64,000 nt of DNA from an uncultured Lachnospiraceae bacterium (GCA_910578405.1 CAJTQO010000001.1:18020-82019); one strand, 5' to 3'. Shown: positions 35,957 through 44,262, counted from the stretch's first letter. The notes: generated by a model not told the origin, from the sequence alone. A program made the numbers and translations.

Positions 35957-36026
35957 GTTACTGTTCACTTTGCTTCAGTAACAGGTAAAAATCCATGCAA
36001 AATTTGTTTCGCAAATGGATTTTTAC
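35957..36026. repeat. Double-hairpin intergenic element
   Basis: Two adjacent inverted repeats: GTTACTG ... CAGTAAC (35957-35982) and a perfect 12-bp pair GTAAAAATCCAT ... ATGGATTTTTAC (35985-36026). No T run follows, so it is not a simple terminator. It may be a dispersed element; only one copy is in the window. Confidence 0.5.
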
Positions 36027-36195
36027 TTGTAGTATATACGTTTTCGTACGTAACTTTTAGTTTACAACAAAAAAAGGGTGTTTGGCGACATGAGGTTGCG
36101 GAAAAGCTTTTTAAGCGCCGATATAAAATAGAGAAGACAGATTAGGCAGGATGGCTTGCGGCGTTGTAAGCGTTGCGATGTGGGAAAGGGATGCC

Positions 36196-36945
36196 ATGCG
36201 GATTGTAATATGCGATGATGAAAAGGAGATAAGGGAACTGCTGCGGGACAGGATTGGCAGGTTTTGCCCGCAGGCGGATATTTTGGATTATTCGTCAGGG
36301 AAAGAGCTGTTGGAAGCCGGAGTGCAGCCAGACATTCTGTTTTTGGATATTTGCCTGCCGGATATGGATGGTATGGAAACGGCGCGCAGGCTTCGTGGAA
36401 AAAATAAGGAAATGGCGCTTATTTTTGTCACAGCTTTGGAAGAGTATGTATTCCAGGCTTTTGACGTGGGCGCTTTCCATTATTTAGTGAAACCGGTTTC
36501 GGAAGGGAAATTGCAGGAAGTGCTTGGACATGCCATAGAGAGGGTAGAGGAAAAGGAGGCAAAGAAGCCGCAGGGGGAAGCGGAAAACTCCTGGAGGGAA
36601 GAAAAGTCCATTGTAATAAAGAGCGGCAGCATAAGCAACAGAATCCTTTTAGGGAACGTGATTTATGCGGAGGTATACAATCGTAAGATTGTGATTTATC
36701 AAACGGACGGGAAAGTGGAGTATTATGGAAGGATGGCAGAGCTGGAGAAGATGGCGGGGGAGGATTTTTTCAGATCCCACAGGGCATATCTGATTCATTT
36801 TAAGTATGTGGTGAAATACGACGCCTCCATGATTTGGCTGGAAGGGGGAAAAGCGCTTTTGTCCAGACAGAAGTACAAAGAATTTGTGAAAAGTTATTTG
36901 CAGTATAATAAAAGGGTGGGCGGTATGACGACCCTGCATACGTAA
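36196..36945 (+). CDS. LytTR-family response regulator (AgrA-like)
   Basis: 249 residues from the ATG at 36196 (MRIVICDDEKEIR; AAAGGGA upstream). The receiver domain has the acidic pocket DD near 8, the phospho-Asp in LFLDICLPDMDG near 55 and Lys in YLVKPVSEGK near 103. The LytTR DNA-binding domain covers about 145-245 (FFRSHRAYLIHF). It should be phosphorylated by the kinase encoded 14 bases downstream. No agrB/agrD or bacteriocin gene is adjacent, so the signal is unclear. Confidence 0.92.
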   Translation: MRIVICDDEKEIRELLRDRIGRFCPQADILDYSSGKELLEAGVQPDILFLDICLPDMDGMETARRLRGKNKEMALIFVTALEEYVFQAFDVGAFHYLVKPVSEGKLQEVLGHAIERVEEKEAKKPQGEAENSWREEKSIVIKSGSISNRILLGNVIYAEVYNRKIVIYQTDGKVEYYGRMAELEKMAGEDFFRSHRAYLIHFKYVVKYDASMIWLEGGKALLSRQKYKEFVKSYLQYNKRVGGMTTLHT

Positions 36946-36959
36946 GGGGAACCGAAGAG

Positions 36960-38384
36960 ATGGAGGCATATTTTGAGACGGTGTCGCAGGTTTATTTTTT
37001 TACCATGGATATGTTGGCAGCCTATTGTCTGTTCTGTTTGGTCAAAGACTTTCTGAGAGAGCGCAGACATGCCTGGTTTGCAGGGATTGCATATTTTTTA
37101 GCGTTGTGGGTTTTATATAAGACGCCGTATGTTTTCAGCAATTTTGTCGTGTACGGGCTGGCCGTTTTGGCAGCTTATGCAGTGATGTGCCTGTTGGAAC
37201 GGGAGAGGCGGGTGCAGAAGCTGTTCCTGACCATTACTTTCTTTTCCCTGCGTTGGATGGCCATGTCTATGGCCCATTGTCTGGATTATTTGTACTGGGC
37301 GGTATTTTACCCATGGGCGCAGCGTTTCTTTGCTCAGGATTTGTCGGATTTTGCCGCAATGGAATGGGGGAATTTCTGGTTTTTTCTGGCGGAGACAGTG
37401 GGGGGCGCTGTGACAAACATGGTTTTTATGTTTTCTGCGGTATGGGTGGTGCGCAAATTCTATATTTTCAAATGCGCAGAAATGGAGAAGAAGGAATTTT
37501 TTATGCTGGCGGCTCCGTCTTTTTCCGGGATGGTAGGCTACCATATGCTGAAAATGTATCAGACTCTTTATGCAGAGGAAACAGGAAAGAGCTTATACGA
37601 TGCGTTTGGAGGGTTCCCATGGCTGGCTTTTTTATATTATGCCATTTCTTTTGCCACAGTTCTGGCTATGATTGTTTTGTTCCAGGATATCAAAAGAGGA
37701 CAGGAGGATGAGATGCAGGGAAAGCTCCTTTCCGGGCAAGTGGAAAGCATGAAGCGGTATATAGAGGAAGTGGAACGGCGGCAAAAAGAAATACGCAGCC
37801 TAAAGCATGATATGGGAAACCATATTATGACGTTGGAGGGATTGTTTGCCAAAAAGGAGTATGGGAAAGTCGAGGAATATGTGGCGCGGCTTCGCAAAGA
37901 GTATAGTGTCCTGTCTGGCTCTTATGGGGAAGAAATAAAAAGCGGAAATCCGGTTACGGATGTGATTTTGGCGGAAAAGGCGAAAGAGGCGAAAGCGAAG
38001 GGGGTTGCATTGAACTGTAGGTTTTGCTATCCGGAGGCTATGGGGATTCATGTGTTTGACCTCAGCATTATTTTGAACAACGCAGTGTCCAATGCTTTGG
38101 AACATGGGGAGAGTGGCGGCGGGGCGCAGATTCATATCCGTTCATACCGGAGAGGGAATGTATATATGATGGAATTTACAAACCGTTTCTATGGCAAGTT
38201 ATTTCTGGATGCCGACAGTGGGCTGCCATGGACAACGAAAATGGATAAAGGGACGCATGGGTTCGGATTGCAGAATATCCGCCGGGTCGCGCAGAAATAC
38301 AAAGGGGATATTGATATGGAAGCGGATGGGGAGAACTTTAAACTAAGTGTTATGCTTTTGTCTGCCGGGGAGGAAAAGCGGTAA
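36960..38384 (+). CDS. AgrC-like GHKL sensor histidine kinase
   Basis: 474 residues: about six membrane helices in the first 240, a coiled coil near 255-275, the phospho-acceptor His in SLKHDMGNHIMTLEG, and a GHKL ATPase domain with N-box NNAVSNALEHGE and G-box THGFGLQNI. This is the AgrC/VirS layout, usually for peptide signals. It pairs with the regulator directly upstream. Two coiled-coil protein genes downstream may belong to its regulon. Confidence 0.9.
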   Translation: MEAYFETVSQVYFFTMDMLAAYCLFCLVKDFLRERRHAWFAGIAYFLALWVLYKTPYVFSNFVVYGLAVLAAYAVMCLLERERRVQKLFLTITFFSLRWMAMSMAHCLDYLYWAVFYPWAQRFFAQDLSDFAAMEWGNFWFFLAETVGGAVTNMVFMFSAVWVVRKFYIFKCAEMEKKEFFMLAAPSFSGMVGYHMLKMYQTLYAEETGKSLYDAFGGFPWLAFLYYAISFATVLAMIVLFQDIKRGQEDEMQGKLLSGQVESMKRYIEEVERRQKEIRSLKHDMGNHIMTLEGLFAKKEYGKVEEYVARLRKEYSVLSGSYGEEIKSGNPVTDVILAEKAKEAKAKGVALNCRFCYPEAMGIHVFDLSIILNNAVSNALEHGESGGGAQIHIRSYRRGNVYMMEFTNRFYGKLFLDADSGLPWTTKMDKGTHGFGLQNIRRVAQKYKGDIDMEADGENFKLSVMLLSAGEEKR

Positions 38385-38601
38385 GGAGGTCTTTCCAATT
38401 TGAAACGGATTTCTTTTCGGAGCGTAAGGAGGTTATGGGCAGGGCAGGGTTTTATGACGAAAAATCGCTGTTTCATGACATTAGGATTCATTTTCCGGTG
38501 AAAGATTCCGAAATATAGAAAGAAGGAAAGGGGAATGTTTCAATTGGGGGATTTGGAAAGGCAAAGTCATTGCATAACGTGATACGGGAAGGAGGGACGG
38601 T

Positions 38602-39387
38602 ATGAATTTGTCAGGCGTTAGCAGCCGTAGGGGCAGTTATTCTGGCCCCCAGATATTGTTTGCCGGGACGGGGGCGTTTGCGCAAAATAGGAATGGGTTG
38701 AAAAGTACGCAGGAGAAAATAGAGAGGCAGCAAAAAGCGGGCAACCAAATTGCCTTTTGGGAAGGCCAGAAAGAGAATCTGAAGAATATGCAGTGTGATA
38801 CTTTGGACGAAATTGCCCGGAAGCTGGAAATGTTCCATAATTATGAAGAGGAAATCGCTGCTGTGAAGGAAGCTTATAACAGTGAGCAGATTTGGCATGT
38901 GATGGATGAAGCCAGGGAGATGGGGGAGAAGATTGCAGAGGCTGTGGAAGATTCAGAGCCTAAAACGCCGGAAGAGCGGCAGGAGGAAGAGCTGGAAGAA
39001 ATCACAGGGGTGGAAAAAGGCGAGCTAATGGAAGCGCTGGATGAACTTTTGGAAGATGTGGAAAATCTGGCCGATTCTTCCAAACTGCCTGAGGAATTGG
39101 AAAACTCCGCCAACGGGGCACAGGAATTGGAAAGTTTCGAAAATAAAGACAAGGGATTGGAAAACCTCGGCAATAAGGCGCAGGAATTGGAAAGCTCTGG
39201 CGAAGGGGCGCCAGAACTGGATTGTTCCAATGAGGGAATGCCGGAAGGGAAAGGACTGTCTGGCGCTGTGCCAATGGAAGAGGCTTATCGGGCAGGAGAG
39301 AGGGAATTTAGGGACAGCCTGATGCTGCACCTAAAAGAACTGGAGGCCAGGGCGGCCAGATACAGGCCGGTTAATTTTGTAGTTTGA
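38602..39387 (+). CDS. Hypothetical coiled-coil protein with short acidic repeats
   Basis: Not recognised. 261 residues; starts MNLSGVSSRRGSYSG, with a predicted coiled coil near 30-90 and an acidic stretch near 115-160. Residues about 160-215 hold five degenerate 10-residue repeats (ELENSANGAQ, ELESSGEGAP types). No signal peptide or membrane helix. GGAAGGAGG precedes the ATG. It lies between the two-component system and a FlxA-like gene with similar organisation, so the pair may be related. Confidence 0.6.
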   Translation: MNLSGVSSRRGSYSGPQILFAGTGAFAQNRNGLKSTQEKIERQQKAGNQIAFWEGQKENLKNMQCDTLDEIARKLEMFHNYEEEIAAVKEAYNSEQIWHVMDEAREMGEKIAEAVEDSEPKTPEERQEEELEEITGVEKGELMEALDELLEDVENLADSSKLPEELENSANGAQELESFENKDKGLENLGNKAQELESSGEGAPELDCSNEGMPEGKGLSGAVPMEEAYRAGEREFRDSLMLHLKELEARAARYRPVNFVV

Positions 39388-39534
39388 GCGTAGCGTTTAT
39401 GGGCGGCTGTTGGGGAAACAGGTTTGGTCAATGAGATGTAAAACCGATAGAAAAACAACGGTAAAAGCCGGAGCTTTGGAAAAACGGCTTGGACAAGGAC
39501 GTGAGTGGCAAAACGGGAATAGGAGGGACATATC

Positions 39535-40074
39535 ATGAATGTGAACGCTAGTGGAACAGGCGTAAATTCCATATATGCCGGGCAATTCGGCATGGGACAA
39601 CAGATGGATGCAGTCAGCAAAAACCTGCAGAAACAAATTGAGAATGCGAAGAAACAGTTGCAGGAGCTGGCAGGCAATACGGAAATGCTTCCGGAAGAAA
39701 AGATGAAAAAACGCCAGGAAATCCAGAAACAAATTGGTGATTTGACAACTCAGCTTAAGCAGCATCAAATGGAACAGAAAAGGGAGGCGGCCAATAAAGC
39801 CGGTAAGAAAGAAAACAGTCAAAATGCGATGGAGGAAATGCTTGGCGGAGGGAAGAAAAACGGCGTTGGAAAGAATAAGCAGCAAAATGCAGGTTTGTCC
39901 CAGGCAAGTATGACAGCTATGCTTTCGGCAGACACAGCCATGAACCAGGCGCAGGTGCAGGGGAAGGTGGCCAGCCAAATGAAAGGAAAGGCAGGCGCTT
40001 TGAAGGCGGAGATTAAGCAGGATGAGGCTTTAAACGGAGATACGACAAAGAGCGGGAAGCGCTGGCAGAATTAG
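39535..40074 (+). CDS. FlxA-like protein, C terminus changed by a frameshift
   Basis: 179 residues starting MNVNASGTGVNSIYAGQFG. Residues 25-85 form a Gln/Lys-rich coiled coil (QKQIENAKKQLQELAG) characteristic of FlxA-like proteins, which belong to flagellar regulons in other bacteria. AGGAGG lies upstream. The frame ends with GKRWQN just after a point where the neighbouring frame continues the same kind of Gln/Glu/Ala coiled coil for nearly 100 residues (to 40322), so the gene is probably frameshifted near 40040-40055. Confidence 0.65.
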   Translation: MNVNASGTGVNSIYAGQFGMGQQMDAVSKNLQKQIENAKKQLQELAGNTEMLPEEKMKKRQEIQKQIGDLTTQLKQHQMEQKREAANKAGKKENSQNAMEEMLGGGKKNGVGKNKQQNAGLSQASMTAMLSADTAMNQAQVQGKVASQMKGKAGALKAEIKQDEALNGDTTKSGKRWQN

Positions 40075-40322
40075 AGCAAAAGGCAACGGATGCCGCTTCC
40101 GCACAGATGAAGACATTAAAGGATGCGGTTTCCCAGGCGCAGGAAAGCGGAAAAGAAGAAGGGAGTAAGGAAACAGAGAAGGAAGATAAAGAAGAAACCA
40201 AGGAAACGGGGAAGGAAACAAAAGAAGGGATGCAGGCAGCAGGGAAAGAAGCGAAAGAAGAGATGAATGCCTCTCATGCACAGCGCGTTGCACAATACCC
40301 ATCCATTGACCTGTATTTATAG
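40026..40322 (+). pseudogene. Out-of-frame continuation of the FlxA-like gene
   Basis: From about 40044 this frame reads DKEREALAELEQKATDAA, then an acidic stretch (KETEKEDKEETKETGKETK), and ends YPSIDLYL at 40322. It has no start codon with a ribosome site near its beginning; the ATG at 40107 is internal. A one-base change near 40040-40055 would join it to the upstream frame. I see no slippery heptamer, so programmed shifting is unlikely. Confidence 0.55.
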
Positions 40323-40353
40323 GAGCGTCCAGTACGGCATAGCCGTAACGGCT

Positions 40354-40390
40354 AAAAAACCTCCGGTTGAAAAGAACCGGAGGTTTTTTG
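40354..40390. terminator. Bidirectional terminator between the FlxA-like and formate-lyase units
   Basis: A perfect 15-bp stem (AAAAAACCTCCGGTT) with a six-base loop and T runs on both strands. It ends both convergent transcripts. Confidence 0.9.
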
Positions 40391-40435
40391 TTTTCTATTT
40401 TATTGTACCTTCTGCAAGATGCGCCGCAAAACGAA

Positions 40436-40684
40436 TTAGATAGCCTCGTGGAAAGTACGGGAGATAACGTCTGCCTGCTGTTCCGGCGTTAACTTAATGA
40501 AGTTAACAGCGTATCCGGATACACGGATGGTAAGCTGTGGATAATTTTCCGGATGTTTCTGTGCATCCAGCAGCATATCCCTGTTCAGAACGTTTACATT
40601 AAGGTGATGACCGCCTTTTTTAGCATATCCATCTAATAAGTTTACAAGGTTATCAACCTGTGCGGTAGCAGTATTTGTTGCCAT
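40436..40684 (-). CDS. Separate glycyl-radical domain of pyruvate formate-lyase (GrcA-like)
   Basis: 82 residues. After a short leader and LVNLLDGYAKKGGHHLNVNV it reads YPQLTIRVSGYAVNF, the glycyl-radical loop (Gly in RVSGYA), and ends QQADVISRTFHEAI, the usual end of a whole PFL. The PflB body at 40998-43037 lacks this domain, so the product must complement it rather than repair it. AAAGGAGGAAACGAAA precedes the ATG. Last gene of a three-gene unit. It resembles GrcA/YfiD of enterobacteria, which instead serves a complete PFL. Confidence 0.9.
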   Translation of the reverse strand: MATNTATAQVDNLVNLLDGYAKKGGHHLNVNVLNRDMLLDAQKHPENYPQLTIRVSGYAVNFIKLTPEQQADVISRTFHEAI

Positions 40685-40721
40685 TTTCGTTTCCTCCTTT
40701 TATAAAAAATCATACCATGAA

Positions 40722-40925
40722 TCAGTGGTAATCGTCTAAGCCCTGTTCCAATGTGGGAACACTGCATGCCAACGGGGTTCTGGAGCAGTCTGTGCAGCCC
40801 ATTGTCTGAACGCTTTTGGAGTCTTCCATAGAATTGTCCGTATCTACATTCACATGGCCAACACCCTGCATCATGCCGGCGTCCAACATCTTAACGAGAT
40901 CGTCAACCATTTTTTTATCGTCCAT
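40722..40925 (-). CDS. Small Cys-containing protein related to the N-terminal part of the radical domain
   Basis: 67 residues. Its first part (VDDLVKMLDAGMMQGVGHVNV) parallels VDNLVNLLDGYAKKGGHHLNV in the next gene, but the radical loop is absent. The second half instead holds three Cys in CTDCSRTPLAC. It sits between the lyase body and the radical-domain gene on the same transcript. A linker subunit, metal or redox site, or decaying duplicate are all possible; the function is unknown. Confidence 0.75.
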   Translation of the reverse strand: MDDKKMVDDLVKMLDAGMMQGVGHVNVDTDNSMEDSKSVQTMGCTDCSRTPLACSVPTLEQGLDDYH

Positions 40926-40997
40926 AAAAACCCTCGTTTCTCCCTTCGGAGGGAATCCGCGGCATCCCTCCGGAGGGGCAATTTGCTATTTGGAAAA
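40926..40997 (-). promoter_or_regulatory. GC-rich hairpins between the formate-lyase body and the small genes
   Basis: Two palindromes (40942-40953 and the perfect CCCTCCGGAGGG at 40966-40977) can form hairpins singly or pair with each other. No T run follows. They may protect or cut the message and so set the ratio of body to radical-domain protein. Confidence 0.45.
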
Positions 40998-43037
40998 TCA
41001 GTTCTTTAAGTCTAAATCAAGATCGCCAGCAATTACCTGGTCATCTTTGCCAAGTGCGCCAGGAATAATAGTAAAGGTATTGGAAATGCCATCCTGCGCA
41101 TCCTTGAAAGGAAGCTTCGATACGGAAGCCAGGGAAGCGACAGCGCCATGGGTGTCACGTCCATGCATCGGGTTAGCGCCCGGTGCGAACGGCTGGCCTT
41201 TCTTACGTCCGTCAGGCGTGTTGCCGGTAGCCTTACCATAGGTTACATTGGATGTAATGGTAAGGATGGATGTGGTAGGAATGCCATTCCTGTAAGTATG
41301 GTGCCTACGGATTGCCGTCATAAATTTGTGTACGATATCCTGTGCAATGCTGTCTACGCGGTCATCATCGTTGCCATATTTCGGGAAGTCCCCAGTTGTT
41401 TTGAAATCAACGATAATGCCATCTTCATCCCTTACCACTTCCACTTTTGCATGTTTGATAGCGGATAAGGAGTCAGCTACGATGGAAAGCCCGGCAACGC
41501 CTGTTGCGAAGTATCTCTTTACATCCCTGTCATGGAGCGCCATTTCAGCCCTCTCATAGCAGTATTTGTCATGCATATAGTGAATGATGTTCAGAGTGTT
41601 TACGTATACGTCAGCCTGCCATTCCATCATATCCATGAATTTTGCGTAAACATCATCATAGTCAAGAACATCGCCGGCAACGGCGCGGTATTTCGGCCCT
41701 ACCTGTTTCTTGGTTACTTCGTCCACACCGCCGTTCAAAGCGTAAAGCAGACATTTTGCAAGGTTAGCGCGGGCTCCGAAGAACTGCATTTCTTTACCGA
41801 TTACCATGGAGGATACGCAGCATGCAATGCCGTAGTCGTCGCCGTGCGTTACTCTCATAAGGTCATCGTTTTCATACTGGATGGAAGAAGTCTGGATGGA
41901 CATCTTCGCGCAATATTTCTTCCAGTTTTCAGGAAGCCTGGTAGACCAAAGAACCGTCAGGTTCGGCTCCGGGGAAGGCCCAAGGTTGGTCAGTGTGTGC
42001 AGATAACGGAAGGAAGTCTTCGTTACCATCGGGCGTCCGTCCACGCCAACGCCGCCAAGGGACTCTGTTACCCATACCGGGTCGCCAGCGAAAATCTGGT
42101 TGTATTCCGGTGTACGGGCAAATTTAATGCATCTTAACTTCATAATGAAGTGGTCAACAAATTCCTGGATCTGCTCTTCGGTAAAGGTTCCGTTTGCCAG
42201 ATCCCTTTCTGCGTAGCAGTCAATGAAGGTGGATGTGCGTCCAAGGGACATAGCCGCGCCGTTTTGTTCTTTTACGGAGCAAAGATATCCGAAGTAAGTA
42301 GCCTGGATAGCTTCCTGTACGTTGGTGGACGGTTTGGAAATGTCGCATCCGTAAGAAGCAGCCATTTCTTTCATCATCTTCAGGGCAACGATCTGTTCGG
42401 AGATTTCTTCACGCAGGCGGATGACTTCATCGGTCATAACACGGCCTGTGGAATCCTTCTGTGCCAGCTTATCTTCGATTAAGTAGTCAATGCCGTACAG
42501 GGCAACGCGCCTGTAGTCGCCGATGATACGTCCACGGCCATAAGCGTCCGGAAGCCCGGTAATGATATGGGAGGAACGGCATGCCCTCATTTCCTGGTTG
42601 TAAGCGTCAAAGCAGCCTGCATTGTGCGTTTTCCTGTGGGTGGAGAAGAACTCGCTGATTTCCGGGTCTACTTCATAACCGTTGTCAGAACATGCTTTCT
42701 CTGCCATACGAATGCCGCCATAAGGCTGTAAGGAACGTTTGAAAGGCTTATCAGTCTGGAAGCCTACGATGGTTTCCTTGTCTTTGTCAAGGTAGCCAGG
42801 GCCATGGGAAGTGATTGTGGAAACAACCTTTGTGTCCATGTCAAGGACGCCGCCTGCTTCACGCTCTTTCTTCTGCAGTCCAAGCACCATGTCCCATAAA
42901 TCTTTTGTGTTCTGTGTAGCTTTGGCTAAAAACTGCTCATCCCCGTCATAAGGGTGATAGTTTTTCTGGATGAAGTCACGGACGTTAACTTCATTTTCCC
43001 ATTTGCCGCCTACAAAATCTTTCCATTCTGGTCTCAT
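40998..43037 (-). CDS. pflB: Pyruvate formate-lyase body lacking the glycyl-radical domain
   Basis: 679 residues. The PFL barrel is complete to TITSNVTYGKATGNTPDGRK and GALGKDDQ; the catalytic Cys pair is in GIACCVSSM. A usual PFL continues for about 75 more residues to carry RVSGYA; here the frame stops after DLDLDLKN. The missing part is encoded at 40436-40684. The enzyme turns pyruvate and CoA into acetyl-CoA and formate. AGGAGG precedes the ATG. The promoter is at 43100-43129. Confidence 0.93.
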   Translation of the reverse strand: MRPEWKDFVGGKWENEVNVRDFIQKNYHPYDGDEQFLAKATQNTKDLWDMVLGLQKKEREAGGVLDMDTKVVSTITSHGPGYLDKDKETIVGFQTDKPFKRSLQPYGGIRMAEKACSDNGYEVDPEISEFFSTHRKTHNAGCFDAYNQEMRACRSSHIITGLPDAYGRGRIIGDYRRVALYGIDYLIEDKLAQKDSTGRVMTDEVIRLREEISEQIVALKMMKEMAASYGCDISKPSTNVQEAIQATYFGYLCSVKEQNGAAMSLGRTSTFIDCYAERDLANGTFTEEQIQEFVDHFIMKLRCIKFARTPEYNQIFAGDPVWVTESLGGVGVDGRPMVTKTSFRYLHTLTNLGPSPEPNLTVLWSTRLPENWKKYCAKMSIQTSSIQYENDDLMRVTHGDDYGIACCVSSMVIGKEMQFFGARANLAKCLLYALNGGVDEVTKKQVGPKYRAVAGDVLDYDDVYAKFMDMMEWQADVYVNTLNIIHYMHDKYCYERAEMALHDRDVKRYFATGVAGLSIVADSLSAIKHAKVEVVRDEDGIIVDFKTTGDFPKYGNDDDRVDSIAQDIVHKFMTAIRRHHTYRNGIPTTSILTITSNVTYGKATGNTPDGRKKGQPFAPGANPMHGRDTHGAVASLASVSKLPFKDAQDGISNTFTIIPGALGKDDQVIAGDLDLDLKN

Positions 43038-43099
43038 TTTGAAAAGCCTCCTATTTATTAAAATATGATTGATTAATAAAGCACTAACCTTGTACCCTT

Positions 43100-43129
43100 A
43101 TTATAAGGGAAAAACGGTTCCAACGTCAA
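43100..43129 (-). promoter_or_regulatory. pflB operon promoter
   Basis: On the minus strand TTGACG, 18 bases, TATAAT, about 65 bases before the start. Strong by consensus. Confidence 0.7.
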
Positions 43130-43138
43130 GCGACGCAG

Positions 43139-43156
43139 TGTACTTTTTTCTGTACA
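43139..43156. promoter_or_regulatory. Possible operator upstream of pflB
   Basis: TGTAC, eight bases, GTACA: an inverted repeat ten bases upstream of the -35. The binding protein is unknown; it does not match the Rex consensus. Confidence 0.35.
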
Positions 43157-43221
43157 TTCAGTATGATTTTCCGATTTGTTTTATGAAATTTTTGTGAAAA
43201 TTATTAAGAAATTAGAATAGC

Positions 43222-43250
43222 TTGAAAGAATCCGGGGAATGTATTATACT
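43222..43250 (+). promoter_or_regulatory. Promoter of the DUF1858 gene
   Basis: TTGAAA, 17 bases, TATACT; divergent from the pflB promoter. Confidence 0.65.
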
Positions 43251-43386
43251 AATAATGTTGACCTTATGGACAATCTTATGGAAACAGGACAAAAGTGTGG
43301 CAGGGCAGCGGCGGCGGAGACCGCGCGCCTTTCAAATTATGGCGCATTTTATTGCGCATGAAACATGAAAGAAGGAGGATATGGTT

Positions 43387-43578
43387 ATGGCAAACATTAC
43401 GAAGGATACAACGATTGGGGAGGCTTTAAGCATTAACCCGGATATTGCTCCGGTGTTAATGGAGATTGGGATGCACTGCCTTGGATGCCCTTCTGCACAG
43501 GGGGAGACGCTGGAAGAGGCGGCTATGGTGCATGGCATTGATGCGGATGAGTTAATGAAAAAGATTGCGGCAGTTTAG
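43387..43578 (+). CDS. DUF1858 small redox-associated protein
   Basis: 63 residues starting MANITKDTTIGEALSINPD, with HCLGCPSAQGETLEEAA: the DUF1858/hybrid-cluster-associated family with a CxxC pair, thought to be a disulfide or metal protein in anaerobes. ATG 43387 has AGGAGG eight bases upstream (ATG 43381 is too close). It diverges from the formate-lyase operon and may share redox control with it. Confidence 0.88.
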   Translation: MANITKDTTIGEALSINPDIAPVLMEIGMHCLGCPSAQGETLEEAAMVHGIDADELMKKIAAV

Positions 43579-43596
43579 GGTTATGCCGCAAGGGGA

Positions 43597-43647
43597 ACAG
43601 GCTGTGGCCGCTCCGGTAAGGGAACCGGAACAGCCGCAGCCTGTTGC
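43597..43647. terminator. Long hairpin between convergent DUF1858 and tetR genes
   Basis: Arms AACAGGCTG and CAGCCTGTT plus inner TCCGGT/ACCGGA pairs form a long stem. The T run is weak on both sides, so termination is probable but not certain. Confidence 0.5.
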
Positions 43648-43650
43648 GCT

Positions 43651-44262
43651 TTAACGCTGGGGGCTGGGAAATTCCTGGCTTTTCATAATCTGGCGTACGG
43701 CGTCGAAAAGGTACGGCTTTAAGACGCTGACAGGCGCCGGATCTTCATAGAGGATGCAACTGAAACAGGTGGCGTTTACCAGTTCGATAATCATAAAGAT
43801 TAGAAGTTCCGGGTTTTTGTATTTTGGCGCAGCCTGTTCAAAAACGGAAGAATAGATATTGTAAAAATCAATGTCGGCGGACTGTGAGTACAGCAGTTCG
43901 TTTTTGAAGACGCCCCAGCTTAAGTTTTTGGAAATAAAATTTAGTAAAGTTTTATCCGTGTTGAACTGGTCGATAATATTGCCGATAAGGAAAATGATAC
44001 GGTCTTCCAAGGCAGTGAAGCCTGTCCGGTTGAGGGCGTCGTCTGCTTTGCGGAAAACCTGGCTGGCTTTTTTTGCAATCAGTTTGTTGCGGATGTCATA
44101 TTTGTCTTTAAAATATAAATAAAAAGTTCCTTTTGCCACGCCTGCCTTTTCTACAATCTCGGCAATGGAAGTCTTGGCAATCCCCTGTTTTGTAAATAAA
44201 TCAAAAGCGGTGTTTAACAGTGCGTCCTGCTTTTGTTTCTTATTGGTTTCAAGTTTCCCCAT
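43651..44262 (-). CDS. TetR family transcriptional regulator
   Basis: 203 residues: N-terminal helix-turn-helix (TSIAEIVEKAGVAKGTFYLYF), then a helical ligand domain. AAGGAGACACT precedes the ATG; its own promoter is at 44339-44367. Paired palindromes around the promoter of the divergent MMPL transporter are its likely operators, making it a local repressor of transporter and lipoprotein. The ligand is unknown. Confidence 0.9.
   Translation of the reverse strand: MGKLETNKKQKQDALLNTAFDLFTKQGIAKTSIAEIVEKAGVAKGTFYLYFKDKYDIRNKLIAKKASQVFRKADDALNRTGFTALEDRIIFLIGNIIDQFNTDKTLLNFISKNLSWGVFKNELLYSQSADIDFYNIYSSVFEQAAPKYKNPELLIFMIIELVNATCFSCILYEDPAPVSVLKPYLFDAVRQIMKSQEFPSPQR

Noticed and set aside
40040..40055. 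Programmed frameshift in the FlxA-like gene
   Set aside because: No slippery heptamer or following structure is evident; a plain indel explains it better.
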